This document shows positions 44,201 to 52,217 of a stretch of 64,000 nt of DNA, in pieces. The stretch is taken from positions 3,286,001 through 3,350,000 of the forward strand of contig NC_010506.1 of NCBI RefSeq assembly GCF_000019525.1. The letters are read 5' to 3'. Below the pieces are notes generated by a model, which was given only the letters and a program-made list of their open reading frames with translations, was not told the origin of the DNA and did no database searches. The translations under genes and the position numbers were made by a program. The stretch's first letter is position 1, and every line of letters starts with the position of its first letter. The stretch comes from Shewanella woodyi ATCC 51908. GTDB lineage: Bacteria > Pseudomonadota > Gammaproteobacteria > Enterobacterales > Shewanellaceae.

Positions 44201-44671
44201 AGCGGTTAGTGTCAGAACCACACTACCTTGCTCTTGAGCAATCCAAGGGGAAGTAACCACAGCTCCATTAGCCGTCCACACCTGAGAAGTTAAAGTTCCA
44301 TCACTGTCAGTCACCTCAGCATCAAGAATAACGGAATCATTTAAAAGCACGCGTGCATCGGCTAAAGGAGAGAGAATATTAACCACAGGGGGTTGATTTG
44401 ATATGCCATCACATTGACCTAAGGTTTCCCAAACTCCCCATTGTCCAGCCTCAGATGGAGACTCATTTGTTGTCCACCACTTATTCTGATAAAGGCCATT
44501 TGATTGTGTGACTTGTGTCGTTGTGGCGTATACGGTATCAGCTGACCAAGGTGCGACCCCTTGGCAATCGACAGCGTAAGCCTGATTAATCACCCCTTGA
44601 CTCATCAAGGCCGTGCTTATTAACAGAGCTAAGCGGTGACGCCTGCTCAAATATGCAGTTTTGTTACTCAT
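41282..44671 (-). CDS. Secreted multidomain GH18 chitinase
   Basis: An 1129-residue exported endo/processive chitinase. In order: signal peptide (ends near QAYA), CBM5/12 (LYQNKWWTTNESPSEAGQWG), three Ig/PKD-like repeats beginning at QPPVVNI, QLPVTSI and QLPSVVL, GH18 barrel with SIGGW and catalytic DGADIDYE at about 552-559, a chitin-binding C domain, and a short CBM5/12-like tail (ALWWTNAKPSAASGDW). I chose ATG 44671 with AGGA upstream, since a longer frame adds residues ahead of the signal peptide. It is followed 140 bp later by the LPMO gene. Confidence 0.93.
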   Translation of the reverse strand: MSNKTAYLSRRHRLALLISTALMSQGVINQAYAVDCQGVAPWSADTVYATTTQVTQSNGLYQNKWWTTNESPSEAGQWGVWETLGQCDGISNQPPVVNILSPLADARVLLNDSVILDAEVTDSDGTLTSQVWTANGAVVTSPWIAQEQGSVVLTLTATDNDGASTEQSVTVTVINGQNQLPVTSIISPTNDSVVTYGDDLVISATASDPDVGDSIAKLELLVDGVVSGTDLTSPYEFNWTASSEGGHTLQTRAFDLQNDSAVSELVNINVSAANQLPSVVLSAPNANFSLPINGELTISADAQDVDGEVVSVSFYANGLLIETDTVAPFTALYTGIEAGDLSITAQATDNLGANTFSSAVMGYVGDRPTSHEVCRPDGLEGDSVYCDIYDEQGREKMGADHARRVIGYFTSWRNGTNGQPSYLVNDIPWDKITHINYAFAHVNSDNKVSVGNPNSVDNPATGMTWSGVAGAEMDPEYSYQGHFNLLNKYKKLHPQVKTLISIGGWAETGGYFDENGVRVASGGFYEMTKTQAGINTFADSVVDFLRTYGFDGADIDYEYATSMAKSGNPDDFAIADPLRATLFAQYDLLMKTLREKLDIASKQDGKHYMLTVAAPASGYLLRGMEAYQMSRFLDYVNIMSYDLHGAWNDFVGHNAALFDTGEDAELAFWDVYSTAQYGGIGYLNTDWAYHYFRGAMPAGRINIGLPYYTRGWQGVTGGVNGLWGKAALPDQATCPDGTGEGDNNCGYGAQGIDNLWHDLDKAGNEMFAGSNPMWHAKNLEQGIAGSYLPVYGLDPVNDPADQLTGIYERHYDNVAQSSWLWNPAKKVYLSTEDEQAMNAKVQYVVDKGIGGVMFWELAGDFDWYPERNGGQGEYFIGETMTTIAYDKFAAATPYGNKVSNSPALANTIAMSASLSGYKVGDSNYPITPTLTITNNSQSTIPGGAVFEFDISTSTSSQISDQSGMNLTVISDGSNVGAGNVGGLENDFHRVQFTLPSYKSIAPGADFGGTIKYYLPVSMPSNFTVTFDGVTYDFGQVGDTVPDECELDPTAPGCGDTTPPTSDLCSAANVNPATIPAYPNFPQTDWAGNPSHAIGGDRMKDEAAVFVALWWTNAKPSAASGDWDFVCNID

Positions 44672-45080
44672 GGTATTATTCCTATTATTATTTAGTTTTA
44701 CCGAACAACCTAAATATAGAGACAACTCACTCACAACATAACCACAGAGGCAACAGCATCGGTTATATTAATCTACACATAAAACAAGAGCTTGGTTATT
44801 ATTTTATTATATTAATACTGACCTAGCTTATAACACTTTTAAATTTAACCTTATTTATCAACAATTAATGATCACCCTGTATTTTACTAATTATTCAAAA
44901 ATATTAATTTTAAACTCAGATAGAGCTTACTAATTATTGTTTTTCCTCACACATAAGAATATTAAATTAGCAGCAATCTATTATTCAGACGCATTATTAA
45001 TCACCTTATCAAGTATTCCTTTAAAGCCACAAAATGATATAATTTGGGGCTGTTTAAACCGCATAACCTTAGGTTGCCGT
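44672..45080. other. AT-rich intergenic region between chitinase and thioesterase
   Basis: About 409 bases, strongly AT-rich, between divergent genes. Chitinase promoter elements must be here. I could not identify a clear operator or a small gene. An in-frame upstream extension of the thioesterase (from 44937) looks non-coding. Confidence 0.5.
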
Positions 45081-45509
45081 ATGCCATTGACTCACCCCCC
45101 TGAAACTCGCTCAGATGCCATGAATAAACGAGTTCAAAACTCTGAAGCAAGAGTGATAAAAGCCATTTTTCCCTCTATTACTAACCACCACAACACACTA
45201 TTTGGTGGTGAGGCACTGTCTTGGATGGATGAAACAGCTTTTATCGCAGCAACTCGATTCTGTCGTAAGCCTTTAGTCACTGTCAGTTCAGACAGAATCG
45301 ACTTTAAAAAAGCGATCCCTGCTGGAAGCTTGGCCGAGATCATCGCCAACGTCATACACGTAGGTAACACCTCCCTTAAGGTTGAGGTGAATATTTTTGT
45401 TGAGGATATGTATCAAGATGTGCGTGAACATGCCATCAGAGGTGTATTCACTTTTGTTGCTGTAGATGAAAACCGAAAGGCCACTAAAGTCTGGACAGAC
45501 AATTTATAA
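45081..45509 (+). CDS. Hotdog-fold acyl-CoA thioesterase (YciA/BFIT-like)
   Basis: A 142-residue hotdog domain with the family HHNTLFGGEALSWMDETAFI segment, in which N and the following helix form the active site, and FVEDMYQDVREHAIRGVFTF. It hydrolyses acyl-CoA. I use ATG 45081 (MPLTHPPETR), with ATG 45120 as an alternative. The upstream frame from 44937 is rejected. A terminator at 45555 separates it from crbR. Confidence 0.88.
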   Translation: MPLTHPPETRSDAMNKRVQNSEARVIKAIFPSITNHHNTLFGGEALSWMDETAFIAATRFCRKPLVTVSSDRIDFKKAIPAGSLAEIIANVIHVGNTSLKVEVNIFVEDMYQDVREHAIRGVFTFVAVDENRKATKVWTDNL

Positions 45510-45554
45510 TAAACCGCAGTTGCTAAACGACTGCGTACTTTGTCTTTATCTGGT

Positions 45555-45585
45555 CAACCACCACACTTTTGGTGGTTGTTTTTTA
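45555..45585 (+). terminator. Thioesterase terminator
   Basis: CAACCACCA pairs with TGGTGGTTG around a 6-nt loop, then T6. Confidence 0.88.
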
Positions 45586-45596
45586 GTCATTAATTA

Positions 45597-45612
45597 TTAG
45601 ACTTAAGTCTAA
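45597..45612. promoter_or_regulatory. Palindrome upstream of crbR (candidate CrbR operator)
   Basis: The perfect palindrome TTAGACTTAAGTCTAA lies 118 bp before the crbR start. It shares TAGAC-N4-GTCTA with the palindrome at 52140 upstream of acs. Confidence 0.5.
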
Positions 45613-45729
45613 CAAACCGAATTTAAACACAATTTTTTCTCTAATAACCAATAAACCAATAGGATCGAATGTCATTTTTCTGTTACATTGGCTTAATCTT
45701 CACGAGCAACTAACACAACTATAAAAGCC

Positions 45730-46389
45730 ATGAAGCTAGAAAATTTAAATATAATCATCGCAGATGATCACCCGTTATTTCGCAATGCACTTCGTCAGGC
45801 GCTGAGCGGCCCATTTGCAGATACTCATTGGTTTGAGGCTGATAGTGCAGAAGCGCTTCAAACTCTGCTTGAAAAATCTGATGTTGAATACGATCTTGTC
45901 TTACTGGATCTTCAGATGCCAGGCTCACACGGCTACTCAACATTAATTCACCTACGCACCCACTACCCGGAGCTGCCTGTTGTCGTCATTTCGGCCCACG
46001 AAGACAACATCACCATAAGCCGAGCGGTACACTACGGCAGTGCTGGTTTTATTCCTAAATCTTCATCCATGGACTCTCTTGCTGAAGCCTTAACCTCTGT
46101 ACTCTATGGAGATATTTGGTTACCACAAGATGTAGAGCTACAAGACATTGAGGAGGATGCGACGGCGCTGATAGCCAGTAAGTTATCGGATCTCACTCCA
46201 CAGCAATACAAGGTGCTGCAGATGTTTGCCGAAGGACTGCTTAATAAACAGATCGCTTATGACTTAGGTGTGTCAGAAGCCACCATCAAGGCTCATGCCA
46301 CCGCAATATTTCGTAAACTCGGTGTACGAAATCGAACTCAGGCCGTGATATCACTGCAACAGCTTGAGATGGAAAAAGTCGAACTGTAA
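45730..46389 (+). CDS. crbR: CrbR-like response regulator (REC + LuxR-type HTH)
   Basis: The 219-residue NarL/FixJ-type regulator has a receiver domain (acidic pair ADDH near residues 11-14, phospho-Asp in LVLLDLQMPG, Lys in GFIPKSS) and a C-terminal LuxR HTH (LTPQQYKVLQMFAEGLLNKQ, VSEATIKAHATAIFRKLGV). In Vibrio cholerae, CrbS phosphorylates CrbR to activate acs. The matching crbS and acs lie 2-8 kb downstream here, so this role is likely. Confidence 0.87.
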   Translation: MKLENLNIIIADDHPLFRNALRQALSGPFADTHWFEADSAEALQTLLEKSDVEYDLVLLDLQMPGSHGYSTLIHLRTHYPELPVVVISAHEDNITISRAVHYGSAGFIPKSSSMDSLAEALTSVLYGDIWLPQDVELQDIEEDATALIASKLSDLTPQQYKVLQMFAEGLLNKQIAYDLGVSEATIKAHATAIFRKLGVRNRTQAVISLQQLEMEKVEL

Positions 46390-46411
46390 ATATCAAACAC
46401 CAGTTTCCATT

Positions 46412-46440
46412 AAAAAGCCGATCATCTGATCGGCTTTTTA
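46412..46440. terminator. Bidirectional terminator between crbR and PuuB-like gene
   Basis: AAAAGCCGATCA pairs with TGATCGGCTTTT around TC, with A and T runs. Confidence 0.9.
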
Positions 46441-46447
46441 TTTCAAG

Positions 46448-47737
46448 TTAACGGAAGTTTTCCATCATACGATAATAGAGCATGCCTAATGCCATCCCTT
46501 GATTACCTAACCACTCACCCACCGGTAAGCGTATATGTTTCATACCAGCAAAAAGATCAAACTCAGTCAGCTCCCCAATGATGGCATTGGCCATGATCTC
46601 TCCCATAATGTGACTCGTGGCGACTCCATGTCCCGAGTAACCTTGGCAATAAAAAACATTTTTGGATACCTTACCTAACTGTGGAATTCTGTTTACCACA
46701 ATCCCAGCCATACCTGTCCATTCAAACTCAATTTCAACACCTTTCAAGCGAGGAAAAGTACGCTCGATACCAGGGCGTAACTCTTTAGCCAGATCTTTAG
46801 AATCACGACCTGAGTAGTTAGTTCCTCCGCCAAACATAAGCCTATGATCAGCCGTCATTCGAAAATAATCCAACACAAAACGACTGTCATATACAGCAAT
46901 ATCATGGGGATTAATCGCCTGCGCTATTTCTGGTGTGAGATTCACTGTTGCGCAGTTGCCCAGTGAGGCGGGAAATAACATACCAGCTAAACGCTTTCTC
47001 GCCAGTTTATGGTAGGCATTACCCGCTAACAAAACACTATTGGCCGTTATCGAGCCATGTGCCGTAGTCACAACTGGCAAGGTACCATCTGTAATATCGA
47101 TAACAGGAGAGTTTTCGAAAATTAGCGCTCCATGATACTCAGCTGCTCTAGCTTCACCAATACACAGATTGACTGAATGCAGGTGCATATTACGCTTGTT
47201 GAGCAAACCACCATGATAAAGTGGTGTTTCCAGATATTGGGGAATATCTTTCTTAGAGAGCAAAGAGACCTCATCACCCATGCCTCGTTTTACAGCCTCA
47301 TCATAAGTTGCTTGCATCTCAGCCATATGAGCAGGTTTATAAGCGGTATGCAGATGACCAAACTTAAGATCACACTCAATGTTATATTTCTCAACACGAG
47401 ATTTAATGATCTCATGACCACGCCAACGCAGATCCCACACAAACTTTTCAGCCTCACAGCCTAACCTGTTGCTTAACTGCTTGGTCATAGCTTGATCACC
47501 AGACAAACTGCCTGTTACCTGACCGCCATTTCGTCCCGTCGCTCCCCAGCCAATTTTATTCGCTTCCACAATAGCGACCTTATAACCTCGCTCAGCAAGC
47601 TCAACTGCACTAGCAACGCCTGTAAAGCCACCGCCAACAATCACCACATCAACCCGATGCTCGCCCTCCAATCTAGGATATTGAGTCTCATCATTAATCG
47701 TCGCATTATAATATGAGTTACACCTTGGCTCTGGCAT
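46448..47737 (-). CDS. FAD-dependent amine oxidase, gamma-glutamylputrescine oxidase (PuuB)-like
   Basis: A 429-residue DAO/GlyOx-family flavoenzyme. The N-terminal dinucleotide fold VDVVIVGGGFTGVASAVELA and IGWGATGRNGGQVTGS are typical of PuuB, as are GNAYH and the C-terminal YCQGYSGHGVATSHIMGE. It is expected to oxidise gamma-glutamylputrescine or a related amine. No other putrescine-pathway gene is in the window, so the substrate is uncertain. A TTTGTT-AA-AACAAA palindrome at 47750-47763 just upstream could be an operator. Confidence 0.85.
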   Translation of the reverse strand: MPEPRCNSYYNATINDETQYPRLEGEHRVDVVIVGGGFTGVASAVELAERGYKVAIVEANKIGWGATGRNGGQVTGSLSGDQAMTKQLSNRLGCEAEKFVWDLRWRGHEIIKSRVEKYNIECDLKFGHLHTAYKPAHMAEMQATYDEAVKRGMGDEVSLLSKKDIPQYLETPLYHGGLLNKRNMHLHSVNLCIGEARAAEYHGALIFENSPVIDITDGTLPVVTTAHGSITANSVLLAGNAYHKLARKRLAGMLFPASLGNCATVNLTPEIAQAINPHDIAVYDSRFVLDYFRMTADHRLMFGGGTNYSGRDSKDLAKELRPGIERTFPRLKGVEIEFEWTGMAGIVVNRIPQLGKVSKNVFYCQGYSGHGVATSHIMGEIMANAIIGELTEFDLFAGMKHIRLPVGEWLGNQGMALGMLYYRMMENFR

Positions 47738-47974
47738 GCAAGCTCTCCGTTTGTTAAAACAAATCTTGTGTTTTATATTTTTTACACTGTTGATTCGAGT
47801 ATATAGAACGAATTATATTCGTCAATCCTATTGCTCTGTTATTTCAAATAAGAAATTATGCTGGGTGAGAGAGAAGCGAGGTGTATCTTACAAGTAGAGT
47901 AATAAGTAATTTATATTTTACAAAATAGCCTTAAAAAGAGATCTGAAAGCGGGCCAGGCTAATGACCCACTCCC

Positions 47975-48586
47975 TTACTTAGCTTTCCATGCTGCCTTAG
48001 TCAATTCAACCTCTTCGTCAAATAGAGTTAACTCGAAGCGATCACCTAGATGGATCTCGCCGACACCTTTTGGAGTCCCCGTCATCACAATATCACCATC
48101 CTCTAAGCGCATAAATGAGCTTATTTCAGTCAAAATTCGCTCAGGAGAGTTCATCATCAACTTAATATGACCACTCTGGGCTAAGTTACCATTGATAGTT
48201 AATTTAAAATTGAGCTCACTACTTATCTTCTCGATATAAACGAAAGATGAAAATAACCCAGAGCCGTCAAACGCTTTTGCTCTCTCCCAAGGTAAACCTT
48301 TGGCTTTCAACTCGCTCTGCAGTGCTCGTTTGGTCAAGTCCAATCCGAGCCCGACAGCACTAAACCTGCCATTCTCATATAAAAAGCTAAGTTCAGCCTC
48401 ATAGTGCAACGCTTCTTGATGAAAACTGGTTAACTCTGTTGAAATGGCTGAATTTGGTTTAACAAATAACAGAAGCTCATCAGGGACCTCATTGTTTAAC
48501 TCACGAATATGCTCCACATAATTTCGTCCTACACAGATAATTTTGGAAGGGCTAAAATTTTTACCATCGACACACACTGTATTCAC
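47975..48586 (-). CDS. Fumarylacetoacetate hydrolase (FAH)-family protein
   Basis: About 203 residues with the FAH fold. Metal-binding residues are in HYEAELSFLY and the core KIICVGRNYVEHIRELN and GDIVMTGTPKGVGE are diagnostic. Members include acylpyruvases and oxaloacetate decarboxylases, and the substrate is not decidable here. I chose GTG 48586 because AGGAG lies five bases upstream. An in-frame GTG at 48619 overlaps the crbS stop by one base. The close spacing suggests co-transcription with crbS. Confidence 0.85.
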   Translation of the reverse strand: MNTVCVDGKNFSPSKIICVGRNYVEHIRELNNEVPDELLLFVKPNSAISTELTSFHQEALHYEAELSFLYENGRFSAVGLGLDLTKRALQSELKAKGLPWERAKAFDGSGLFSSFVYIEKISSELNFKLTINGNLAQSGHIKLMMNSPERILTEISSFMRLEDGDIVMTGTPKGVGEIHLGDRFELTLFDEEVELTKAAWKAK

Positions 48587-48618
48587 AACAACTCCTGCTT
48601 CTAAAAACCTAAATGACA

Positions 48619-51600
48619 CTACTTAACTAAACTCGAAATCAACGCCCTCAATGCTGCAGGTTTAACCATCTTGGCCATGTAGTGATACCCTTGACTATGC
48701 ACATCATCAATCAAACGTTTACTGGTGTTAGCTGTGATCAATATGCCAGGGAGATGACTTCCATACAGAGCACGTATACCGTTGAGGGCATCGACGCCAT
48801 TTTGCCCGTCGTCTAGGTGGTAATCCGCCAAGACAATATCAGGAGCAACACCTTTAAGGCCAAGTTTAATACGCGCATCAGCCAGATCTTTAGCGCTAAT
48901 AACCTCACACTTCCAGCGACTAAGCAAGCTTTCCAATCCGGCTAAAATAGCTTCTTCATTATCGATACAGAGTACTTTAACGCCAGCTAAAGGTTGCAAC
49001 AGGCTTGGGATCTTCTTAGGTTGCGGCTCACTGATAGCTTTACCTAGTGGCACCCGAATCGAGAATACTGAGCCCCGACCTAACACAGATGAAACATCTA
49101 TTTTATGATTTAAGACTCGGCTTATTCTGTCGGCAATCGCTAGGCCTAACCCTAAACCACTCACGCTGTTGCTGGTAGGATTATCGAGTCGTTTAAACTC
49201 TTTAAAGATCTCTTTAGTCTCGGCTTCATCTATACCGCAACCGGTATCAAGCACTTGGATCTCGAGCTCATCTCCTCTATGCCTACAACCAAATAGCACC
49301 TTACTCCCTCTGGCATATCGATAAGCATTGGTGAGAAAGTTCTGTAACACCCGCCTCAATAGATTGAGATCTGAATTGATACTGGTACTAGAGGAGACCA
49401 TTTTGAATTTAATCTGATTATCATTAGCCATGGCTGCAAACTCGACTCCCAGTCCATCGATCAACTCAGAGACGGAAAAATCACGACGGTTAACCTCAAT
49501 CATTCCAGAGTCTAGTTTGGAGATATCAAGCAGATCGGTAAGCAGCTCCCCCGCTATTTTAAGTGAGCTATTGACATGAGACAGGGTCGTTCTGCCCTCT
49601 TGATCTAAGTTAGGGTATTGAGACAAGGAAGCGGTAAACAGCCGCGCCGCATTTAACGGTTGCATCAAATCATGACCCACAGCGGCAAGAAACTTACTCT
49701 TAGACGCGTTTGCCATCTCCTCTTGAGCTTTAGCCTCAAGTAGTTGACTGTTTAGCATCGCCAACTCGTAAGTCCGCTCCTTTACTCTAGCCTCTAACGT
49801 GTCATTCATCTCTTGGAGCGCTTTAGCATGCTCCCGATACTGAGTAATGTCGGTAAAGGTCATCACAAAGCCACCACCAGGCATAGGGTTACCCTGAATT
49901 TTGATCACCTTGCCATCTTTGCGTCTGCGCTCAGAGACATGGGCAGTCCCATCACGCATGTGCTGAACCCGTGTATTGACCTTCTCTTCAATGTCGCCTT
50001 CACCACAAAAGCCTCTGCTGGCATTAAAGCGCACCACATCGCTTATCGGCATCCCCTCCTGTAAAAACGAAGCTGGATATTGATACAATTCAGCATATTT
50101 ATAGTTCCAAGCCACCAGATTAAGGTCTTTATCGACCACACTCATCCCCTCATAAGCGTGTTCAATCGCCCCTCTGAGCATATCTTGACTTAAAATAATT
50201 TTGGATGACGCTTCATCGACTAAACTAAACACCTCATCGAGGGCGAGATCTCGTCCTTGCTGCACTGAATCCATGACCAATGAAGCACTAGAGCCACCGA
50301 GGACACCCGCTAACATATGCTCGGTATGGGCAATCAACTCTGGAGGCGCGGATTTATGCCAACTATCACTCTTTACCGCCTCCTCAGAAAAGCGAGAAAA
50401 ACTCTCATAGGCACGCGTTGGACTGACAAATCGGCTGGCTAAGATCAATAGATCTTGCTGAGAAACGGCAGCAGCTTTACGCGTACTATTGCTTTTCAAA
50501 TTTCCGGGTGAAACAAACTCACTGGCCTGTATCCGCTCAACAACACCGGCTCTAAACCAGATTGAGCCCAACATATAGCAGGCACAGTTTGCCAGCAGTG
50601 CCGTTAAAATATCGCGAACATTAGGGTTGATCGAGTCCAATAAGCCAAAATCATTATTAAAGACACCTGATACATCGCTGGCACCTTTTAGCAAGATATA
50701 ACACCAAAGCCCAAAACCAACGATAAGGCCCATTAAGACCCCCGAACGATTACCATGCTTCCAATACATACCACCAATCAGAGCTGGTGCTAACTGGGCA
50801 AAGGCGCCAAAGGAGAGCATACCAAGACCCGACAGAGAGTCGCTGTCGATAAATGACAGGTAACTAAAGTAACCTAATCCTAAAATGATAATGATAGAGA
50901 GTCGTCGTGCATTAAGTAGAAACTGAGAGAATTGACTGAAATTTTTCTGCCTGATTTTGCCAGTTCTCAGCATCATAGGAACCAACCACTCATTACTGAC
51001 CATGACACTAATGGTTACCACCGCCACAATCACCATCCCCGTCGCAGCAGACAAGGTCCCAAGCAGAGCGATCACCGCAACTATAGGCTGATCGAGTGCC
51101 AAAGGCATATTGATGACATAGGTATCGGCTGCAACGCTATCGCCTAAAATCAGCTTACCAGCCAAAGCTAAAGGGGCGACAAACAATCCAAAAAGCAGCA
51201 GATAAAGAGGAAATAACCAACGCGCTTTAAGCAAGGTCTTTTCGTTACTACACTCCACCATCATGACGTGAAACTGTCGTGGCATACATAAAAACGCCGC
51301 CATCCCAACTAAAAGTTGTGGCATCAAGGCGCTAATACTTAACTCAGGGGCGCTGATAAGATTTTTTTGCTCAGCTTGTTGCCAGATATCACCAAAACCA
51401 TCGAAATAACCAAAACTTATTACTATGCCTACAATCAAAAAGGCTGCGAGTTTAACAAGGGACTCAAACGCGATCGCCAGCATCATCCCTGGGTTATGCT
51501 CCGTAGCATCAAGCTTGCGAGTACCAAACAAGATGGCAAACATAGCCAAAATGGCTGTGATAATAAGCGAGACCTTAGCTCCATCGAAAGGTGAGTCTTC

Positions 51601-52041
51601 AGGCTGGAATAAATTAAGACTAAATACCATCGCTTTAAGCTGCAAAGCGATATAGGGCATGATACCAAACAGTGCAATAAGAGTGACGATAGCAGCAAGA
51701 AGCTGTGACTTGCCATATCGCGCAGCGATAAAATCCGCAACGGAGGTGATGTTATGGGCCTTAGAGACCAGCACCATCTTACGTAGTAACCCAAAACCAA
51801 AGGTAAAAATAAGAATAGGTCCGACAAAAATAGGCAGGAATGACCAAAGATCTTGAGCCGATTGCCCCACTGTCCCTAAAAAGCTCCATGATGAGCAGTA
51901 AACAGCCAAACTGAGGCCGTACACCCACACTTGAATTCGCTTAGTAAATTGACTGAACCAGCGTTCAGCCCCCCAAGCTAAGAGAAACAGCAAAAAGACA
52001 TAAAGGACGGCAATCACGCCTACGAAAATGGTTAAGTTCAT
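48619..52041 (-). CDS. crbS: CrbS-like hybrid sensor kinase with SLC5 transporter domain
   Basis: This is a 1140-residue fusion. Residues 1-500 form about 13 membrane helices of a sodium:solute symporter. A STAC-type linker follows (about 510-620), then a PAS domain (about 625-740) and a coiled coil. HisKA has the phospho-His in AAVGHDLMQPLNAARL. HATPase carries GLGLGLAIADRI, and a C-terminal receiver has DIVLADYHLDDG. CrbS proteins sense acetate-related signals and act on CrbR. It is divergent from acs, whose promoter region it shares, and ends against the FAH gene. Confidence 0.92.
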   Translation of the reverse strand: MNLTIFVGVIAVLYVFLLFLLAWGAERWFSQFTKRIQVWVYGLSLAVYCSSWSFLGTVGQSAQDLWSFLPIFVGPILIFTFGFGLLRKMVLVSKAHNITSVADFIAARYGKSQLLAAIVTLIALFGIMPYIALQLKAMVFSLNLFQPEDSPFDGAKVSLIITAILAMFAILFGTRKLDATEHNPGMMLAIAFESLVKLAAFLIVGIVISFGYFDGFGDIWQQAEQKNLISAPELSISALMPQLLVGMAAFLCMPRQFHVMMVECSNEKTLLKARWLFPLYLLLFGLFVAPLALAGKLILGDSVAADTYVINMPLALDQPIVAVIALLGTLSAATGMVIVAVVTISVMVSNEWLVPMMLRTGKIRQKNFSQFSQFLLNARRLSIIIILGLGYFSYLSFIDSDSLSGLGMLSFGAFAQLAPALIGGMYWKHGNRSGVLMGLIVGFGLWCYILLKGASDVSGVFNNDFGLLDSINPNVRDILTALLANCACYMLGSIWFRAGVVERIQASEFVSPGNLKSNSTRKAAAVSQQDLLILASRFVSPTRAYESFSRFSEEAVKSDSWHKSAPPELIAHTEHMLAGVLGGSSASLVMDSVQQGRDLALDEVFSLVDEASSKIILSQDMLRGAIEHAYEGMSVVDKDLNLVAWNYKYAELYQYPASFLQEGMPISDVVRFNASRGFCGEGDIEEKVNTRVQHMRDGTAHVSERRRKDGKVIKIQGNPMPGGGFVMTFTDITQYREHAKALQEMNDTLEARVKERTYELAMLNSQLLEAKAQEEMANASKSKFLAAVGHDLMQPLNAARLFTASLSQYPNLDQEGRTTLSHVNSSLKIAGELLTDLLDISKLDSGMIEVNRRDFSVSELIDGLGVEFAAMANDNQIKFKMVSSSTSINSDLNLLRRVLQNFLTNAYRYARGSKVLFGCRHRGDELEIQVLDTGCGIDEAETKEIFKEFKRLDNPTSNSVSGLGLGLAIADRISRVLNHKIDVSSVLGRGSVFSIRVPLGKAISEPQPKKIPSLLQPLAGVKVLCIDNEEAILAGLESLLSRWKCEVISAKDLADARIKLGLKGVAPDIVLADYHLDDGQNGVDALNGIRALYGSHLPGILITANTSKRLIDDVHSQGYHYMAKMVKPAALRALISSLVK

Positions 52042-52139
52042 AAAGCTCTCATTTTTTCCTCTATTGTGCGTTAATTATCTGATTAAATCTAGTTCACTAA
52101 CACCTCTCAACGCCCTAAAAACAAAGGAGATTATTACAC

Positions 52140-52153
52140 TAGACCAAGGTCTA
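52140..52153. promoter_or_regulatory. Palindrome in the crbS-acs intergenic region (candidate CrbR operator)
   Basis: TAGACCAAGGTCTA, within a wider CACTA...TAGTG frame, lies 65 bp upstream of the acs start. It has the same TAGAC-N4-GTCTA pattern as the palindrome before crbR. Confidence 0.55.
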
Positions 52154-52217
52154 ATAGTGCTATAAGGTTATATGACTCCATACTTGAGCCACGCATTATT
52201 AGATTAAGGGAAGCCCA

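Noticed and set aside
44937..45080. Upstream extension of the thioesterase frame
   Set aside because: The AT-rich extension precedes the hotdog domain, and the ATG at 45081 matches the usual family length.
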